64,000 nt of DNA from Geothermobacter hydrogeniphilus (GTDB taxonomy: Bacteria; Desulfobacterota; Desulfuromonadia; Desulfuromonadales; Geothermobacteraceae), in the NCBI RefSeq assembly GCF_002898515.1, contig NZ_PPFX01000019.1:1-64000 (forward strand), written 5' to 3'. A program made the position numbers and the translations under genes. The stretch's first letter is position 1; each line of letters opens with the position of its first letter. Shown here one piece after another: positions 62,840 to 64,000 of this stretch. The notes under the pieces are model-generated. The model did no database searches. It was not told the origin of the DNA and worked only from the letters and a program-made list of their open reading frames with translations.

Positions 62840-63313
62840 TTAACCAGCGGTCATCCCCAACTGCCGTAACGCCTCGTAGGCGACGATTCCGGCTGCCGTT
62901 GAAAGATTCAGGCTGCGGACGCTTTCGGTGAAGATCGGGATGCGGATCGCCTGCCCTCCGGCTTCAGCCAGTATGGTCTCCGGAAGTCCTTTGGTCTCCT
63001 TGCCGAAAACCAGAAAATCCCCTTTTTGATAGTCGACACGCGTGTAGCTTTTTCTGGCCTTCTTCGAGGCATACCAGAAGCGGGCTTGTGGATAGGCGGC
63101 ACGCAGCGACGGGAAATTCTCCCAGCGTCGCAGTTGTACCGCCGGCCAGTAATCGAGCCCGGCCCGTTTCAGGTGGCGGTCGTCGAGGGAAAAACCGAGT
63201 CTGCCGACCAGGTGCAGGTGGATGCCGGTAGCGGCACAGAGGCGGGCGATGTTGCCGGTGTTCGGCGGAATCTCCGGCTCGATCAGGACGATGTGGAGAG
63301 GCGGCTGTTTCAT
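62840..63313 (-). CDS. trmL: tRNA (cytidine/uridine(34)-2'-O)-methyltransferase
   Basis: A 157-residue SPOUT-family enzyme that methylates the wobble ribose of tRNA-Leu. IVLIEPEIPPNTGNIARLCA, LDYWPAVQL, FGKETKGLPETIL, IPIFTESVRSLNLSTAAGIV form the trefoil-knot SAM site. The start is ATG at 63313. Confidence 0.94.
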   Translation of the reverse strand: MKQPPLHIVLIEPEIPPNTGNIARLCAATGIHLHLVGRLGFSLDDRHLKRAGLDYWPAVQLRRWENFPSLRAAYPQARFWYASKKARKSYTRVDYQKGDFLVFGKETKGLPETILAEAGGQAIRIPIFTESVRSLNLSTAAGIVAYEALRQLGMTAG

Positions 63314-63360
63314 GGTGCGGGACTATAGCACAAAGTCGAACAGGCCGGGAGGTGAACCTG

Positions 63361-63407
63361 AATCAATGACTTGTGCTATCCGTCGACAAGGAACTCACTG
63401 ATTCGGG
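63361..63407 (-). repeat. Third copy of the GAATCAGTG...CACAAGTCATTGAT repeat
   Basis: About 45 bp matching the left arm of the element at 23033 with roughly seven mismatches, on the opposite strand. ATAGCACAAAGTC at ~63325 forms a further inverted match with its GACTTGTGCTAT. Confidence 0.65.
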
Positions 63408-63413
63408 GTGAAG

Positions 63414-63440
63414 AAAAAGGGGGCCCGTTCGGGCCCCCTT
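63414..63440 (-). terminator. Terminator of the multihaem cytochrome gene
   Basis: On the minus strand GGGGGCCCG-AA-CGGGCCCCC is followed by TTTTTC, a strong intrinsic terminator 20 bp after the cytochrome stop. Confidence 0.92.
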
Positions 63441-63460
63441 GGATTGCAGTGTCGCGGGAG

Positions 63461-64000
63461 TTAATCGTTCCCGCCGTTCCAGCTCTCGGAACCATGACAT
63501 TGGATGCTCGAACATTTGCCGTTCGCGTAGCTGCCGACCCGGGTTGATCCCCCGCCGATGGTGCCGGCCGGACTGGTTTCAAAGGCCGGAGTGGTCAGGT
63601 CGCCGAAGTGGTTGTCCATCTTGGCGGTGTTGTGGCAGACGGTACAGGCAAAGCCTTCCCGGATGTGCTTGGAATGTTTTCCGGAATTGTAGCTGTTGTA
63701 CTCGCCGGTGCCGGAGGCATGGCAGCTGGTGCACTGGCTGTTGACGGCGATCGAGCCGCTCCACCAGTCGGGCGTGGTCTTGCCGCCGTGACAGCTGATG
63801 TTGCTGCACTGACCGTTCTGGTTGTCGGTCGCCGTGGCGTTTTTCGAATCGTAAGCGGCCGGGAAGCCGAGGTCCACCTGGCCGTTATGGTCGTGACCGG
63901 TGTGGCAGACCGAGCAATCGGTGCCGACGCCCGGCAGGGTCTTGTGAGCGGCATGGGCACCGGCGGTGTTGGGTGCCACGGTACCGTTTGGCGGCTGGCC
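63461..64000 (-). CDS. Multihaem c-type cytochrome (CxxxxCH/CxxCH type), 3' part
   Basis: The last ~180 residues of a larger protein; the frame is open to the window edge, so the start lies outside. Five haem-type motifs are visible: CSVCH, CSNISCH, CTSCH, CTVCH and CSSIQCH. The alternation of CxxxxCH with CxxCH, in Gly/Asn-rich spacers, is the repeat described in Geobacter sulfurreducens secreted cytochromes. It is probably exported and involved in extracellular electron transfer. It ends EPW-type SESWNGGND. Confidence 0.9.
   Translation of the reverse strand, partial: GQPPNGTVAPNTAGAHAAHKTLPGVGTDCSVCHTGHDHNGQVDLGFPAAYDSKNATATDNQNGQCSNISCHGGKTTPDWWSGSIAVNSQCTSCHASGTGEYNSYNSGKHSKHIREGFACTVCHNTAKMDNHFGDLTTPAFETSPAGTIGGGSTRVGSYANGKCSSIQCHGSESWNGGND

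Overview
The window looks like a GC-rich member of the Desulfuromonadales/Geobacterales (anaerobic Desulfobacterota, Geobacter/Desulfuromonas-like). The evidence is a multihaem cytochrome fragment with CxxxxCH and CxxCH haem motifs at the right edge, many PilZ/HD-GYP/GAF signalling proteins, a hybrid-cluster protein, a large chemosensory operon, and two membrane complexes related to energy-converting hydrogenases. No rRNA, tRNA or CRISPR array was seen. One mobile-element remnant lies at the left edge (3' end of a group II intron), and small dispersed inverted-repeat elements occur in several intergenic gaps.

Left third (0-16.3 kb): after an fmdB-like zinc-ribbon gene come two complete paralogous operons of the HyfB-C-E-F-G-(H)I type. 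Cluster 1 spans 759-8006 and cluster 2 spans 8894-16301. Each encodes two antiporter-like membrane subunits, a NuoH-like subunit, a NuoK-like/HyfE subunit, a NuoCD-like large subunit and a NuoB-like small subunit. Both large subunits have lost the two CxxC motifs that hold the NiFe site, so these are hydrogenase-related (Ehr-type) complexes rather than hydrogenases. A gene joining an excisionase-type HTH to a PTS EIIA domain sits between them as first gene of operon 2. The promoters of the two operons share TTGACATTTT, an 18-bp spacer and a TGTCCA-N4-TGTCCA direct repeat. I propose that this repeat is the regulator's operator.

Signalling and lipid region (16.2-26.6 kb): an RpfC-like hybrid kinase and a divergent GAF/HD-GYP/PilZ protein carry the same N-terminal sensor module. 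They are followed by a methyltransferase, a PilZ-acyltransferase-like protein and a FadL-family porin, possibly a c-di-GMP/lipid module. The next part holds hcp, an EVE-domain protein, an AsmA-like protein, a PilZ protein and a NarL-type regulator. The minus-strand run tmk-holB-ricT/PSP1-metG-tatD follows, in which the TatD-like nuclease is fused to a radical SAM domain. Divergently lie rnc, an Elp3-like radical SAM gene, era and der.

Chemosensory operon (43.1-56.0 kb): PATAN/REC protein, CheY, CheA, ExeA-like ATPase, CheW (frameshifted at a G9 tract), REC, CheW, zinc-ribbon/REC, HEAT-repeat protein, CheR, CheB, coiled-coil/GAF protein and CheY. It contains no methyl-accepting receptor.

Right end (56.0-64 kb): housekeeping genes infA, leuS, lptE, holA, rpsT (minus), murJ and trmL (minus), then the 3' part of the multihaem cytochrome gene (minus). 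Start codons were chosen from Shine-Dalgarno spacing and family length; several are GTG or TTG. Domain calls are by eye, not from database searches.
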